A stretch of 64,000 bases of DNA from Clavibacter sp. B3I6. GTDB taxonomy: Bacteria; Actinomycetota; Actinomycetes; Actinomycetales; Microbacteriaceae. Positions 27,845 to 41,421 of this stretch are shown here, piece by piece. The notes under the pieces were generated by a model that worked only from the letters and a program-made list of their open reading frames with translations, searched no databases and was not told the DNA's origin. Both the position numbers and the translations under genes were made by a program. The stretch's first letter is position 1, and every line of letters begins with the position of its first letter. The stretch spans positions 2,604,001 through 2,668,000 of the forward strand of contig NZ_JAUSYL010000001.1 in the NCBI RefSeq assembly GCF_030816895.1. Reading direction: 5' to 3'.

Positions 27845-29125
27845 ATGAACCGACACGCAACCGCCCTGTTCGCGGCACTCGAGGCGCTCCTGGTGGTGGG
27901 GGTCGGCGTCGCCCTGCCCCTCGTCCCGCTCACCGCGCTCTGGGCGGGGCAGTACGACCTGCAGATCGACTGGGGCGTCTTCGCGCGCACGGCGATCGAC
28001 CTGTGGCTCCTGGGGCACGGCGTGCCGCTCACCGCGTCGCTGGATCCGGCGCTCGCGGCGGCCCTCGGGCTCCCCGCGGTGGACGCGCCGTTCATGCTGT
28101 CGCTCGCGCCGCTCGGCTTCGCCCTCCTCACGCTCCTCCTCGGGATCCGCGCCGGCCGCCGCATCGTCGAGACCGACCACCCGGGGATCGGCGCGATCGC
28201 CGCCGTCGGGACCACGGCCGTGCTGTCGCTCGGCCTGGCGCTCGCCGCGCAGCACGAGGGCATCGCCCCGGCCGTCGTGCGGGGTGCCGCGCTCCCGACG
28301 CTGGTGCTCGCCCTCGGCCTCCTCGTGGGCGGCATCGCCCGCGTCGACCGCGCGCGCGCCGGCAGATGGTGGGCCTCCCTGTCGTCCGGCCGTCTCGCGG
28401 CGGTCATCCGGAGCGGGCGCGACGCGTTCGACCGCCTCCCGGCGGGGGCGGCATCGGTCACCGCGACGGCCCTGCGCGGGGGAGCGGCGGCGGCCTTCGC
28501 GGTCGTCGCGATCTCGGCCGTCGTCGTCGCCGTGCTGCTCGGCATCCAGTACGCCACCGTGATCACCCTCTACGAGACGCTGCAGACGGGGATCGTCGGC
28601 GGCGTCGCGCTCACGCTCGGGCAGCTCGCGCTCCTGCCGAACCTGGTGCTCTGGACGGCGTCCTGGCTCCTCGGTCCGGGCTTCGCGATCGGCACCGGGT
28701 CGTCCGTGTCGCCGCTCGGCACGTCGGTGGGCCCGCTGCCGTCGGTGCCCGTGCTGGGCATCCTGCCGCAGGGCGCGCTCGACCTCGGCTTCCTCGGCAT
28801 CCTCGTGCCCGTGGTCGTGGCCTTCGTCGCGGCGGTCGCGCTGTCGCCGCGCGTGTCGCGCATCCCGGAGCCGGAGGCGCGGCGGTGGCCGTGGTTCCTG
28901 GTGGCCGGGCTCGGCATGGGCGTCGTCGGCGCGGGGATCCTCGCGCTGCTCGCCGTGATCTCCGGCGGGGCCGCGGGTCCGGGCCGCCTGGCCGACGTGG
29001 GGCCGGCCGCCGGGTGGATCCTCCTCGCCGCGTTCCTCGAGATCGGCATCGCCTCCGTCGCCGGCATGTTCGTGTCCGGGCTGATGGCGCCGCTCGTCCG
29101 GCGCAGCGCCGAGGGACGCGGATAG
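27845..29125 (+). CDS. DUF6350 family polytopic membrane protein
   Basis: 426 residues with about ten to twelve hydrophobic helices and almost no soluble region. It begins [20 protein letters not shown]. The conserved middle includes [22 protein letters not shown] and the Gly/Ser-rich loop [10 protein letters not shown]. This family sits between sucD and purN in many Actinobacteria, which supports the assignment. Function unknown. Its stop codon TAG (29123-29125) forms part of the purN -10 box. Confidence 0.8.
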   Translation: MNRHATALFAALEALLVVGVGVALPLVPLTALWAGQYDLQIDWGVFARTAIDLWLLGHGVPLTASLDPALAAALGLPAVDAPFMLSLAPLGFALLTLLLGIRAGRRIVETDHPGIGAIAAVGTTAVLSLGLALAAQHEGIAPAVVRGAALPTLVLALGLLVGGIARVDRARAGRWWASLSSGRLAAVIRSGRDAFDRLPAGAASVTATALRGGAAAAFAVVAISAVVVAVLLGIQYATVITLYETLQTGIVGGVALTLGQLALLPNLVLWTASWLLGPGFAIGTGSSVSPLGTSVGPLPSVPVLGILPQGALDLGFLGILVPVVVAFVAAVALSPRVSRIPEPEARRWPWFLVAGLGMGVVGAGILALLAVISGGAAGPGRLADVGPAAGWILLAAFLEIGIASVAGMFVSGLMAPLVRRSAEGRG

Positions 29126-29128
29126 GCT
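29123..29128 (+). promoter_or_regulatory. -10 box for leaderless purN mRNA, overlapping the upstream stop
   Basis: TAGGCT ends 6 nt before the GTG at 29135. Its TAG is the stop codon of the DUF6350 gene. Confidence 0.5.
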
Positions 29129-29134
29129 GTGGCC

Positions 29135-29728
29135 GTGCTCAACGTGGTCGTCCTCATCTCCGGCAGCGGGACCAACCTCCACGCCCTCCTCCAGGCGGCC
29201 GAGCACGCCGACTACCCCGCGCGGGTCGTGGCCGTCGGCGCGGACCGCGACGCCGACGGGCTGCTCTTCGCCGAGGAGCGCGGCATCCCCACCTTCACGG
29301 TCCCGTTCGGGAGCTTCCCCGACCGTGCGGCATGGGGCGACGAGCTGGCCGCCGCCATCGCCGGCTGGGAACCCGACCTGGTGGTCCTCAGCGGCTTCAT
29401 GCGCCTGTTGCCGCCGCGCGCCGTCGCTGCCTTCGCGCCCCGCATCGTGAACACGCATCCGGCGTACCTGCCCGAGTTCCCGGGCGCCCACGCCGTGCGC
29501 GACGCCATCGCGGCCGGGGCGACGAGCTCCGGCGCGTCCATCATCGTCGTCGACACCGGCGTCGACACCGGTCCCGTGCTCGCGCAGGAGCGCGTGCCCG
29601 TGGAGCCGGGCGACACCGAGCACACCCTGCACGAGCGCATCAAGGTCGTGGAGCGCAGGCTCCTCGTCGACACGGTGCGCGCGATCTCCCTCGGCACCAT
29701 CGACCTCAAGGAGCTGTCCCCGGCATGA
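29135..29728 (+). CDS. purN: Phosphoribosylglycinamide formyltransferase
   Basis: 197 residues, starting [20 protein letters not shown], which matches the canonical PurN N-terminus. An in-frame GTG two codons earlier (29129) touches the -10 box. The catalytic Asn-His lie in [20 protein letters not shown] and the Asp in [12 protein letters not shown]. It uses 10-formyl-THF to formylate GAR, the third step of purine synthesis. The stop overlaps the purH ATG by 4 nt (ATGA). Confidence 0.95.
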   Translation: MLNVVVLISGSGTNLHALLQAAEHADYPARVVAVGADRDADGLLFAEERGIPTFTVPFGSFPDRAAWGDELAAAIAGWEPDLVVLSGFMRLLPPRAVAAFAPRIVNTHPAYLPEFPGAHAVRDAIAAGATSSGASIIVVDTGVDTGPVLAQERVPVEPGDTEHTLHERIKVVERRLLVDTVRAISLGTIDLKELSPA

Positions 29729-31350
29729 GCGGACCCCGTCACGACCCGTCCCTGTTCCGCGATCGCGACGGCATCGAGGTGGCACGCGCCCTCGTCTCGG
29801 TGAGCGACAAGACCGGCCTGCTCGAGCTGGCGTCGGCCCTCGCGGAGGCCGGCGTCGAGATCGTCTCCACCGGATCCACGGCGAGCACCATCGCGGAGGC
29901 GGGCTTCCCCGTCACCCAGGTGCAGGACGTCACGGGGTTCCCCGAGTCCCTCGACGGTCGGGTGAAGACGCTGCACCCCGCCGTGCACGCGGGCCTCCTC
30001 GCCGACCTGCGGCTGGAGTCGCACGAGGTGCAGCTGGCGGAGCTCGGGATCTCGCCGTTCCAGCTCGTGGTCGTGAACCTGTACCCGTTCGTGGAGACGG
30101 TCGCCTCGGGCGCTCCCGCGTCGGACGTGATCGAGCAGATCGACATCGGCGGGCCCGCCATGGTGCGCGCCTCCGCCAAGAACCACGCCAACGTGGCCAT
30201 CGTCGTGTCGCCGGCGAGCTACGACGAGCTGATCGCGGCGGTCCGGTCCGGGGGGACCACCCTCGAGCAGCGTCGGCGCCTCGCCGCGTCGGCCTTCGCG
30301 CACACCGCCGACTACGACCGTGCGGTGGCGGACTACTTCGGGTCCGCGGTCGTCGGCGCCGAGCCGTCGGCATCCGGCGACCCCGGCTGGCCCGCGACGT
30401 GGGATGTCCGGGGTGAGCTCGCGCAGGTGCTCCGGTACGGCGAGAACTCCCACCAGGACGCGGCCCTGTACCGACGATCCGACGGGGCGGGCATCGCCCA
30501 GGCGGTGCAGCTGCACGGCAAGGAGATGTCCTACAACAACTTCGTCGACGCGGACGCGGCGGTCCGAGCCGCCTATGACTTCGCCGAGCCGGCGGTCGCC
30601 ATCATCAAGCACGCGAACCCCTGCGGGATCGCCGTCGCCGCGCCGCGTGCAGTGGACGCCATCGCCTCGGCGCACAGGAGCGCCCACGACTGCGATCCCG
30701 TGTCGGCGTTCGGCGGCGTCATCGCGGCGAACCGGACCGTGACGCTGGGGATGGCCGAGACGGTGAAGGAGATCTTCACCGAGGTCCTCGTCGCGCCGGG
30801 CTTCGACGACGACGCCCTCACGCTGCTGAAGACCAAGAAGAACCTGCGGCTGCTCACGCTGCCGGAGGGGTACCACCGCGAGGACCTCGAGGCCCGTCAG
30901 ATCTCCGGCGGATACCTGGTGCAGTCGGGCGACGCGTTCCCGACCGACGGCACGCGGCTGTCGGGATCGTGGACCCTCGCCGCCGGTGAGCCGGTCGACG
31001 ACCAGACGCTCGCCGACCTCGAGTTCGCGTGGAAGGCGTGCCGCGCGGTGAAGTCGAACGCGATCCTGCTCGCGCACCACGGTGCATCAGTCGGCGTGGG
31101 CATGGGGCAGGTCAACCGGGTGGACTCGTGTCAGCTCGCGGTGCAGCGGGCGGGGGACCGGGCGACCGGCTCGGTCGCGGCATCGGACGCGTTCTTTCCG
31201 TTCGCCGACGGCCTGCAGGTCCTGCTCGACGCCGGCGTCCGCGCCGTTGTCCAGCCCGGGGGATCGGTCCGCGACGAGGAGGTCGTCGAGGCCGCCCGTG
31301 CCGCGGGCGTCGCCATGTACTTCACGGGCGAGCGCCACTTCTTCCACTGA
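29725..31350 (+). CDS. purH: Bifunctional AICAR formyltransferase / IMP cyclohydrolase
   Basis: 541 residues, full length. The N-terminal MGS-like cyclohydrolase (about residues 18-215) has [29 protein letters not shown] and [16 protein letters not shown]. The C-terminal formyltransferase has [29 protein letters not shown] and [10 protein letters not shown]. It performs the last two steps to IMP. The ATG at 29725 is fixed by the ATGA overlap with purN. IMP then feeds guaB and guaA, both also in this window. Confidence 0.97.
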   Translation: MSGPRHDPSLFRDRDGIEVARALVSVSDKTGLLELASALAEAGVEIVSTGSTASTIAEAGFPVTQVQDVTGFPESLDGRVKTLHPAVHAGLLADLRLESHEVQLAELGISPFQLVVVNLYPFVETVASGAPASDVIEQIDIGGPAMVRASAKNHANVAIVVSPASYDELIAAVRSGGTTLEQRRRLAASAFAHTADYDRAVADYFGSAVVGAEPSASGDPGWPATWDVRGELAQVLRYGENSHQDAALYRRSDGAGIAQAVQLHGKEMSYNNFVDADAAVRAAYDFAEPAVAIIKHANPCGIAVAAPRAVDAIASAHRSAHDCDPVSAFGGVIAANRTVTLGMAETVKEIFTEVLVAPGFDDDALTLLKTKKNLRLLTLPEGYHREDLEARQISGGYLVQSGDAFPTDGTRLSGSWTLAAGEPVDDQTLADLEFAWKACRAVKSNAILLAHHGASVGVGMGQVNRVDSCQLAVQRAGDRATGSVAASDAFFPFADGLQVLLDAGVRAVVQPGGSVRDEEVVEAARAAGVAMYFTGERHFFH

Positions 31351-31351
31351 C

Positions 31352-31390
31352 GGGGGGAGCAGCGGCGCCTCCGGGTGCCGCCGCCCCTCC
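31352..31390 (+). terminator. Possible terminator after purH
   Basis: An imperfect GC-rich inverted repeat (around AGCGGCGCC and GGTGCCGCC) starting right after the purH stop. Confidence 0.45.
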
Positions 31391-31431
31391 TGTGCGGGAC
31401 ACCGTCGCGACACGCCCGGGATGCGGGTTGT

Positions 31432-31461
31432 TTTGCGGGGGTGGGGTGGTCCGCGTAATGT
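31432..31461 (+). promoter_or_regulatory. rrn promoter P1 (candidate)
   Basis: -35 TTTGCG (31432-31437), an 18-nt spacer and -10 TAATGT (31456-31461), about 465 nt before 16S. Confidence 0.45.
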
Positions 31462-31560
31462 CTCCTCTTGTCGCCGGAACGGGCGGGAAGCTGAAAGGCT
31501 TCCGGAGCTGTTCTGGCGGGTGATGATCCTGGTGAAACAGAAGTTGCCGCGGCCTACGGG

Positions 31561-31590
31561 TTGCGTGTGTACCACCAACTGAGCTAGGGT
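31561..31590 (+). promoter_or_regulatory. rrn promoter P2 (candidate)
   Basis: -35 TTGCGT (31561-31566), an 18-nt spacer and -10 TAGGGT (31585-31590). The spacer happens to resemble a reversed tRNA D-arm. Confidence 0.5.
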
Positions 31591-31924
31591 CTGATTCTGC
31601 TTCCGACGTGAGTGCTGGGCCTTGTGGTCTGGATCACTCCCACGGGGAGCGGTGGAGTGTGAGCTCCGATGGCTGGCTGTGATGGTCGGTGTCGGGAGCG
31701 TCCGTTCCTTGAGAACTCAACAGCGTGCACAATGTCAAATGCCAAATACCCGTGGCATCGTCCTTCTGGATGGTGTCCGGATTCCTTTGGAATACATTTA
31801 AACAAACAAGCAAGTCAGTAATGATTTGTTCTGTCGGTTTCAAACTTGCTGGTTCGTGTTCGATTCCCGTTCACGTCCGGCTTTAGATGTGCCGATCGCC
31901 TTCGGGTGGTCGTGCGTTTAAGCA
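31591..31924 (+). promoter_or_regulatory. rrn leader with antitermination/processing signal
   Basis: Leader RNA between P2 and 16S. TTGAGAACTCAACAG at 31709-31723 is the box found ahead of many actinobacterial rrn genes, and a near copy lies in the 16S-23S spacer. The composition becomes AT-rich near 31730-31850. Confidence 0.55.
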
Positions 31925-36990
<5,066 letters not shown>

Positions 36991-37107
36991 ACACTTTGCT
37001 TGCGTCCACTATGTGGTTCCCGATATACGGTCGGGTATCAATTGAACAACCAGCTTGACTGGTCGATTCATCACAGATTTCATGCCCCTGTGGGGTGTGT
37101 ATGAGGT

Positions 37108-37226
37108 GTTTCGGTGGCCATAGCGAGAGGGAAACGCCCGGTTACATTCCGAACCCGGAAGCTAAGACTCTCAGCGCCGATGGTACTGCAGGGGGGACCC
37201 TGTGGGAGAGTAGGACACCGCCGGAC
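37108..37226 (+). rRNA. rrf: 5S ribosomal RNA
   Basis: 119 nt, from GTTTCGGTGGCCATAGCG to GGACACCGCCGGAC. The loop sequence CCGAACCCGGAAGCTAAG and GATGGTACTGCAGGGGGG are the 5S core. It is the last gene of the rrn operon. Confidence 0.95.
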
Positions 37227-37246
37227 TTTACTTGTTTGATCGGGGA

Positions 37247-37276
37247 GGCCCGTCGCACTTTGTGCGGCGGGCCTTT
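37247..37276 (+). terminator. rrn operon terminator
   Basis: GGCCCGTCGCAC / GTGCGGCGGGCC stem (12 positions, one non-Watson-Crick pair), a 3-nt loop and a TTT tail, 20 nt after 5S. Confidence 0.85.
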
Positions 37277-37610
37277 CTGCGTTAACACGCACGACGCGAG
37301 ATCCCAGCCGTCCGCCGTCTGACGTCGACGTGCCTGGCACGCGGTGCGAGGTAGTGCGCGGTGCCTGCTGCGGCCCGGTGTTCGGCGCGCGGGGCGTCAT
37401 GCGGCGGCCGGCAGGGGGACCGGCTTTCGCGCGAGTGGCTGTGCGCGCATTCCCCTTGAGCCACCCACGGACGTCGATGCGCAAGGGTCCTCCCAGGGGA
37501 GGGGGCAGGTCGAGTTCGGTGGCAGACCAGCCATCGGTGGCACCGGTGCCGCTGGCCGACACCGCTTCCCCCTGTCAGCGCCCTCACATCGCGTTCATCA
37601 GCCCGCCCGT
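37277..37610. other. Intergenic, no gene seen
   Basis: About 330 bp between the rrn terminator and the next gene. Open frames here have no ribosome site and no family resemblance. Confidence 0.5.
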
Positions 37611-37616
37611 TATGGT
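37611..37616 (+). promoter_or_regulatory. -10 box upstream of the dimethylargininase-like gene
   Basis: TATGGT, 8 nt before the GTG at 37625. Confidence 0.45.
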
Positions 37617-37624
37617 CGTGGGTC

Positions 37625-38956
37625 GTGACCGATCCCCGTGAGAACGACCGCGCATCCGACCAGTCCGACGAGAAGGCCGCCATTGTTTCGCCGGCGGGCC
37701 GCCCTTCGGCGCCCACGACGGCCCCACCGCGGTCGACGCCTCGCGCCTCTGCGGGCACGCCCCTCGGGCGTGCGGTGTCCGCCGCGCTCGTAGCCGCAGG
37801 GGTCGCCGCGATCCTCGGGCTCCTCTTCAGCGTCCTTGCCCTGTTCAGCGCCAACCAGCCCGGTGCCGCTGTCCTGGTCACGCTGCTCGACTACTGGACC
37901 GTCCACACCCTGGTCGCGTTCGTGCTCCTCGCCGCCCTCGCGGGGACGGGGATGTACCGCCGTCTGTGGACGACCATCGTCGGGTCGATCGCCGCGGCGG
38001 TCGTCGGCGCCCTCGTGGGGAGTCTCGTCGGGGCGCTGGGGCAGGGCGCCACGGTGACGGGCGACATCGTCGGCCCGCTGCTCGAGACGCTCCTGGGGCT
38101 GAACCTCATGTTCGTGCTGGGCGTGTCCCTCGCCTCCGTGCTCCTCGGTCGTCGCATCTGGCGGCGACTCGTCGGCGTCACCGATGAGACCGCGCGGGAG
38201 CGCGTGGCACTGGTGCGCATCCCGTCCTCCCGTCTGGCGGAGGGGGAGCTCACGCACCTCGAGCGGCGTCCGCTCGACGCCGACCTCGCCGACCAGCAGT
38301 GGGAGCGCTATGTCCTCGCCTTCGAGGAGCACGGCTGGTCGACCCGCGAGGTCCCGCCGGCGGACGACCACCCCGACTCGGTGTTCGTCGAGGACGCGGT
38401 GCTCGTGCTCGGCGGGACGGCGGTCCTCCTCACCTCCGGAGCCGACTCGCGCCGGGGCGAGCGCACCGGGGTGGAGCGTGCGCTCGAGGACATGGACCTC
38501 ACCGTGGCGTCCATCGACCTGCCGGCCACCATCGACGGCGGCGACGTGCTCGAGGTCGGGCGCACGATCTACGTCGGCGCGAGCAGCCGCACCAACGCCG
38601 CGGGGATCCGGCGATTGCGCGAGATCGCCCGTCCCCTGGGGTACTCCGTCGTGGGCGTCCCCGTCAGTCGCACGCTGCACCTCAAGTCGCAGGTGACCGC
38701 GCTGCCCGACGGCACCGTGATCGGCTACGAGCCGCTCGTCGACGAGCCGCGGGTGTTCCCGTCGTTCCTCGCCGTCCCCGAGGCGGAGGGGACCGCGGTC
38801 GTGGCGCTCGATCCGGACACGCTGCTGCTGTCGGCCGCGGCCCCCCGCACCGCCGAGCTCCTCCGGGGGCTCGGCTACGAGGTCGTCACCGTCGACATCA
38901 GCGAGTTCGAGAAGCTCGAGGGCTGCGTCACCTGCCTCTCCGTGCGCATCGGCTGA
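37625..38956 (+). CDS. Membrane-anchored dimethylargininase / arginine-modifying enzyme family protein
   Basis: 443 residues in two parts. Residues about 48-175 contain four hydrophobic helices (VSAALVAAGVAAILGLLFSV is the first). Residues about 195-443 are a guanidino-group-modifying pentein resembling dimethylarginine dimethylaminohydrolase: DSVFVEDAVLV (substrate loop), IDGGDVLEVG, the catalytic His352 in TLHLKSQVTALP, and Cys437 in the C-terminal EGCVTCLSVRIG. Such enzymes hydrolyse methylarginines to citrulline plus an amine. Soluble relatives are about 255 residues, so the membrane part is an N-terminal addition. Arginine deiminase is excluded by the short catalytic domain. GTG start 8 nt after a TATGGT box. 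Confidence 0.8.
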   Translation: MTDPRENDRASDQSDEKAAIVSPAGRPSAPTTAPPRSTPRASAGTPLGRAVSAALVAAGVAAILGLLFSVLALFSANQPGAAVLVTLLDYWTVHTLVAFVLLAALAGTGMYRRLWTTIVGSIAAAVVGALVGSLVGALGQGATVTGDIVGPLLETLLGLNLMFVLGVSLASVLLGRRIWRRLVGVTDETARERVALVRIPSSRLAEGELTHLERRPLDADLADQQWERYVLAFEEHGWSTREVPPADDHPDSVFVEDAVLVLGGTAVLLTSGADSRRGERTGVERALEDMDLTVASIDLPATIDGGDVLEVGRTIYVGASSRTNAAGIRRLREIARPLGYSVVGVPVSRTLHLKSQVTALPDGTVIGYEPLVDEPRVFPSFLAVPEAEGTAVVALDPDTLLLSAAAPRTAELLRGLGYEVVTVDISEFEKLEGCVTCLSVRIG

Positions 38957-38974
38957 CGCCCCTCGCCCCACGAC

Positions 38975-39010
38975 GAGCCCGGCGCGCATCCACGGATGCG
39001 CGCCGGGCTC
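38975..39010 (+). terminator. Terminator after the dimethylargininase-like gene
   Basis: A 15-bp perfect stem GAGCCCGGCGCGCAT / ATGCGCGCCGGGCTC with a 6-nt loop and TTG after it. Its tail runs into the next promoter's -35. Confidence 0.88.
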
Positions 39011-39040
39011 TTGTGCGCGTACCGCTCCGCTCCGTATCCT
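39011..39040 (+). promoter_or_regulatory. Promoter of the ABC exporter leader
   Basis: -35 TTGTGC (39011-39016), an 18-nt spacer and -10 TATCCT (39035-39040). The predicted transcript start is near 39047, more than 500 nt before the first ABC gene. Confidence 0.6.
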
Positions 39041-39046
39041 GAAAGG

Positions 39047-39573
39047 CTGCTCGGAGCGGCCACTGACGTGGTCATCCCGGTGCGGCCCACGTGAATCGCA
39101 TACGCAGCCAGGGAGGATGTCATGACCACGACATCGACGACAGACGCACGCACGGCCTCGAACCGGATCGGTGCCGACCGTCGGCGCATCGTCCCTGCGT
39201 CTCCCACCTCGATCCGCTAGCGCGGCGGGCGGGTCCGGCGCCTCTCATCCTCGGCGCCGACTGCAGCATCCGCGCATGAGCGCGCGGCCTCGCGGCATCC
39301 GCACCCGGGGGCGGCGTCGCCCCCGGAGCCGGACGCGATGCTCGCGCTCCTCCCCGGTGGTCGGTCCGGCCGCCGGCCTCCGGCCGCCCGTCGGCCGCCC
39401 GTCGGCCTCCGTCCCGGGGACCGAACACCGGCCGTCCGCATCGACGCCCGCCCTCCGGCCGGCCGTCTCCGCTCCCGACCACCCACCCGATCCTCCGCCG
39501 CGTGCGTCCCGACGCCCGCGGCCGCAGAGCACGTCCGGCCGCGCATCGGCCGGGACTACAGAAGGAATGACAC
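39047..39573 (+). promoter_or_regulatory. Long structured 5' leader of the ABC exporter operon (candidate attenuator)
   Basis: About 525 nt of untranslated leader holding a short ORF (39122-39220) with a good ribosome site. GC-rich hairpins follow: CCGGGGGCG / CGCCCCCGG around 39306-39327, GGCCGCCGG repeats around 39370-39410, and a stem at 39533-39556 ending just before the AGAAGGAA ribosome site of the exporter gene. This layout is the one used by ribosome-sensing attenuators of drug-export genes; the regulatory role itself is inference. Confidence 0.45.
39122..39220 (+). CDS. Candidate leader peptide (32 residues)
   Basis: ATG at 39122 preceded by GGGAGG at a good distance. The peptide begins MTTTSTTDARTASNRIG and ends PTSIR. 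It is Thr/Ser- and Arg-rich, with no signal sequence and no resemblance to a known protein. It sits near the 5' end of the exporter leader, so it is more likely a cis-acting translated element than a functional protein. Confidence 0.4.
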   Translation: MTTTSTTDARTASNRIGADRRRIVPASPTSIR

Positions 39574-41421
39574 GTGTCCACCTCCCCGTCCGAATCGCCT
39601 GAGCAGGCGCCGTCCGACCGTCACGGTCCGCGGCCCGGCACCATCCGGGTGCTGATGCGGCTGCTGCCGTTCGCCCGCCCTGCCATGCCCAGCATCATCG
39701 CGGGCATGGTGGTCGCGCTCATCGGGTCGCTGCTGTCGCTCGTGATCCCGCAGGTCCTGCGCGGACTCGTGGACGGGCCGCTCGGCGACGGCGACTCCGC
39801 CGCCGTCGTGCCCGCCGTGCTCCTCATCCTGGGCCTCGGGGTCCTCGAGGCCGTGATGATCGCGCTCCGCCGCTGGTTCGTGCTGAAGCCGGGCACGCTC
39901 ATGGAGGCGGACATGCGGAACTCGTTCTACCGGAAGCTGCAGCGGCTGCCGGTCGCGTTCCACGACCGGTGGCAGAGCGGGCAGCTGCTCTCGCGCATGG
40001 TCAGCGACCTCAACCTCATCCGTCGCTGGATGGCGTTCGGCCTCGTCCTGTTCATCGTCAACATCCTCACGATCCTCGTGGGGATCGGCTTCCTCGTCGC
40101 CATCGACTGGCGCCTGGGGCTCGGGTTCCTCGTCTGCTCCATCCCGCTGTGGGTGTACGGCTACCTGTTCGAGCAGAAGTACTCCTCGGTCGCGCGGCTC
40201 AGCCAGGACCAGTCCGGCGACCTCGCCACGAGCGTCGAGCAGTCGGTGCACGGGATCCGCGTGCTCAAGGCGTTCGGCCGCGGCAAGCACATGCACGACG
40301 CGTTCGCCGAGCAGGCCGAGGAGCTGCGCGGCACGGAGATCAAGAAGGCGAAGGCGATCGCCGGCATCTGGCTGTGGCTGCTGCTGGTGCCCGACCTCAC
40401 GTTCGCCCTGGCCCTGCTCGGCGGCGTGCTGCTGGCGTTCGGCGGGGAGATCTCCGTGGGCGACCTCGTGGCCTTCTTCGCGACGGCGGCGGTGCTGCGC
40501 TGGCCGATCGAGTCGGTCGGGTTCCTGCTCTCCATGACCTTCGACGCGCGCACCGCCGTCGACCGCTACTTCGAGGTGATGGACGAGGACGACGCGATCA
40601 CGGACCCGGCGACGCCGACGCGCATCGGCGAGCCCCGCGGCCACCTCGTCTTCCGGGGCGCGCACTTCCGCTACCAGGACGCCGTCGCGGGTCAGCCCGA
40701 CCTCATCGACGGCGTGGACCTCGACCTCCAGCCGGGGGAGACCATGGCGCTCGTCGGGATCACCGGCTGCGGCAAGTCGACGCTGACGGCGCTCACGACC
40801 CGGCTGTACGACGTGACGGGCGGCAGCGTCGAGCTCGACGGCGTGGACATCCGCGACCTGCGGCTCGAGGAGCTGCGGAGCCGGGTCGCCATGGCCTTCG
40901 AGGACGCGACCCTGTTCTCCTCGAGCGTCCGCGACAACGTGCTGCTCGGCCGTCCCGAGCTCGCGGCCGGCGGGCCCGAGGCGGAGCGCGTGCTCCAGGA
41001 GGCGCTCGACATCGCGCAGGCCGGCTTCGTCCGCGACCTCCCCGACGGCGTCGACACCACCGTCGGCGAGGAGGGGCTCAGCCTCTCCGGCGGCCAGCGC
41101 CAGCGGCTCGCCCTCGCGCGCGCCGTCGCCGCGGCGCCGGACGTGCTGGTCCTCGACGACCCGCTCTCCGCGCTCGACGTCGACACGGAGGCGCTCGTCG
41201 AGGCGGCGCTGCGCCGCGTGCTCGCCTCCACCACCGCGCTCATCGTCGCGCACCGCCCCTCGACCGTGATGCTCGCGGACCGGGTGGCGCTCATGCAGGA
41301 CGGCCGCATCACCGCGGTCGGCCGGCACTCCGATCTGCTCGCCACGAGCGAGCACTACCGGTTCGTCATCTCGAGCCTGGACGTGGAAGGGAACACCGTG
41401 CGCGAGGAGGCCTCAGCATGA
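39574..41421 (+). CDS. Heterodimeric ABC exporter, subunit with degenerate ATPase site
   Basis: 615 residues: a six-helix transmembrane domain (about 25-330) and a C-terminal nucleotide-binding domain. Walker A is GITGCGKST and the signature is [16 protein letters not shown]. Walker B is [12 protein letters not shown], with Asp where the catalytic Glu should be, and the Q-loop reads [10 protein letters not shown]. These changes mark the degenerate half of a BmrCD/TM287-288-type multidrug or lipid exporter. The GTG has AGAAGGAA upstream. The stop overlaps the partner gene by 4 nt. The substrate is unknown. Expression may depend on the leader upstream. Confidence 0.88.
   Translation: MSTSPSESPEQAPSDRHGPRPGTIRVLMRLLPFARPAMPSIIAGMVVALIGSLLSLVIPQVLRGLVDGPLGDGDSAAVVPAVLLILGLGVLEAVMIALRRWFVLKPGTLMEADMRNSFYRKLQRLPVAFHDRWQSGQLLSRMVSDLNLIRRWMAFGLVLFIVNILTILVGIGFLVAIDWRLGLGFLVCSIPLWVYGYLFEQKYSSVARLSQDQSGDLATSVEQSVHGIRVLKAFGRGKHMHDAFAEQAEELRGTEIKKAKAIAGIWLWLLLVPDLTFALALLGGVLLAFGGEISVGDLVAFFATAAVLRWPIESVGFLLSMTFDARTAVDRYFEVMDEDDAITDPATPTRIGEPRGHLVFRGAHFRYQDAVAGQPDLIDGVDLDLQPGETMALVGITGCGKSTLTALTTRLYDVTGGSVELDGVDIRDLRLEELRSRVAMAFEDATLFSSSVRDNVLLGRPELAAGGPEAERVLQEALDIAQAGFVRDLPDGVDTTVGEEGLSLSGGQRQRLALARAVAAAPDVLVLDDPLSALDVDTEALVEAALRRVLASTTALIVAHRPSTVMLADRVALMQDGRITAVGRHSDLLATSEHYRFVISSLDVEGNTVREEASA

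Noticed and set aside
25174..29724. Very long open frame on the plus strand running into purH
   Set aside because: It is an out-of-frame shadow of sucC, sucD, the DUF6350 gene and purN; its protein is Arg/Pro-rich and matches nothing. High-GC genomes make such frames routinely.
31567..31590. Reversed tRNA D-arm-like sequence (TAGCTCAGTTGGT on the minus strand) ahead of the rrn operon
   Set aside because: No acceptor pairing, anticodon arm or T-arm follows, and the same bases serve as the spacer and -10 of a good promoter (TTGCGT-N18-TAGGGT).
37277..37610. Possible small gene after the rrn terminator
   Set aside because: Candidate frames show no ribosome site, promoter or conserved motif.
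39171..39602. 143-codon open frame within the exporter leader
   Set aside because: It is Pro/Arg/Ser-rich with no ribosome site and overlaps the start of the exporter gene; the region is better read as structured RNA.
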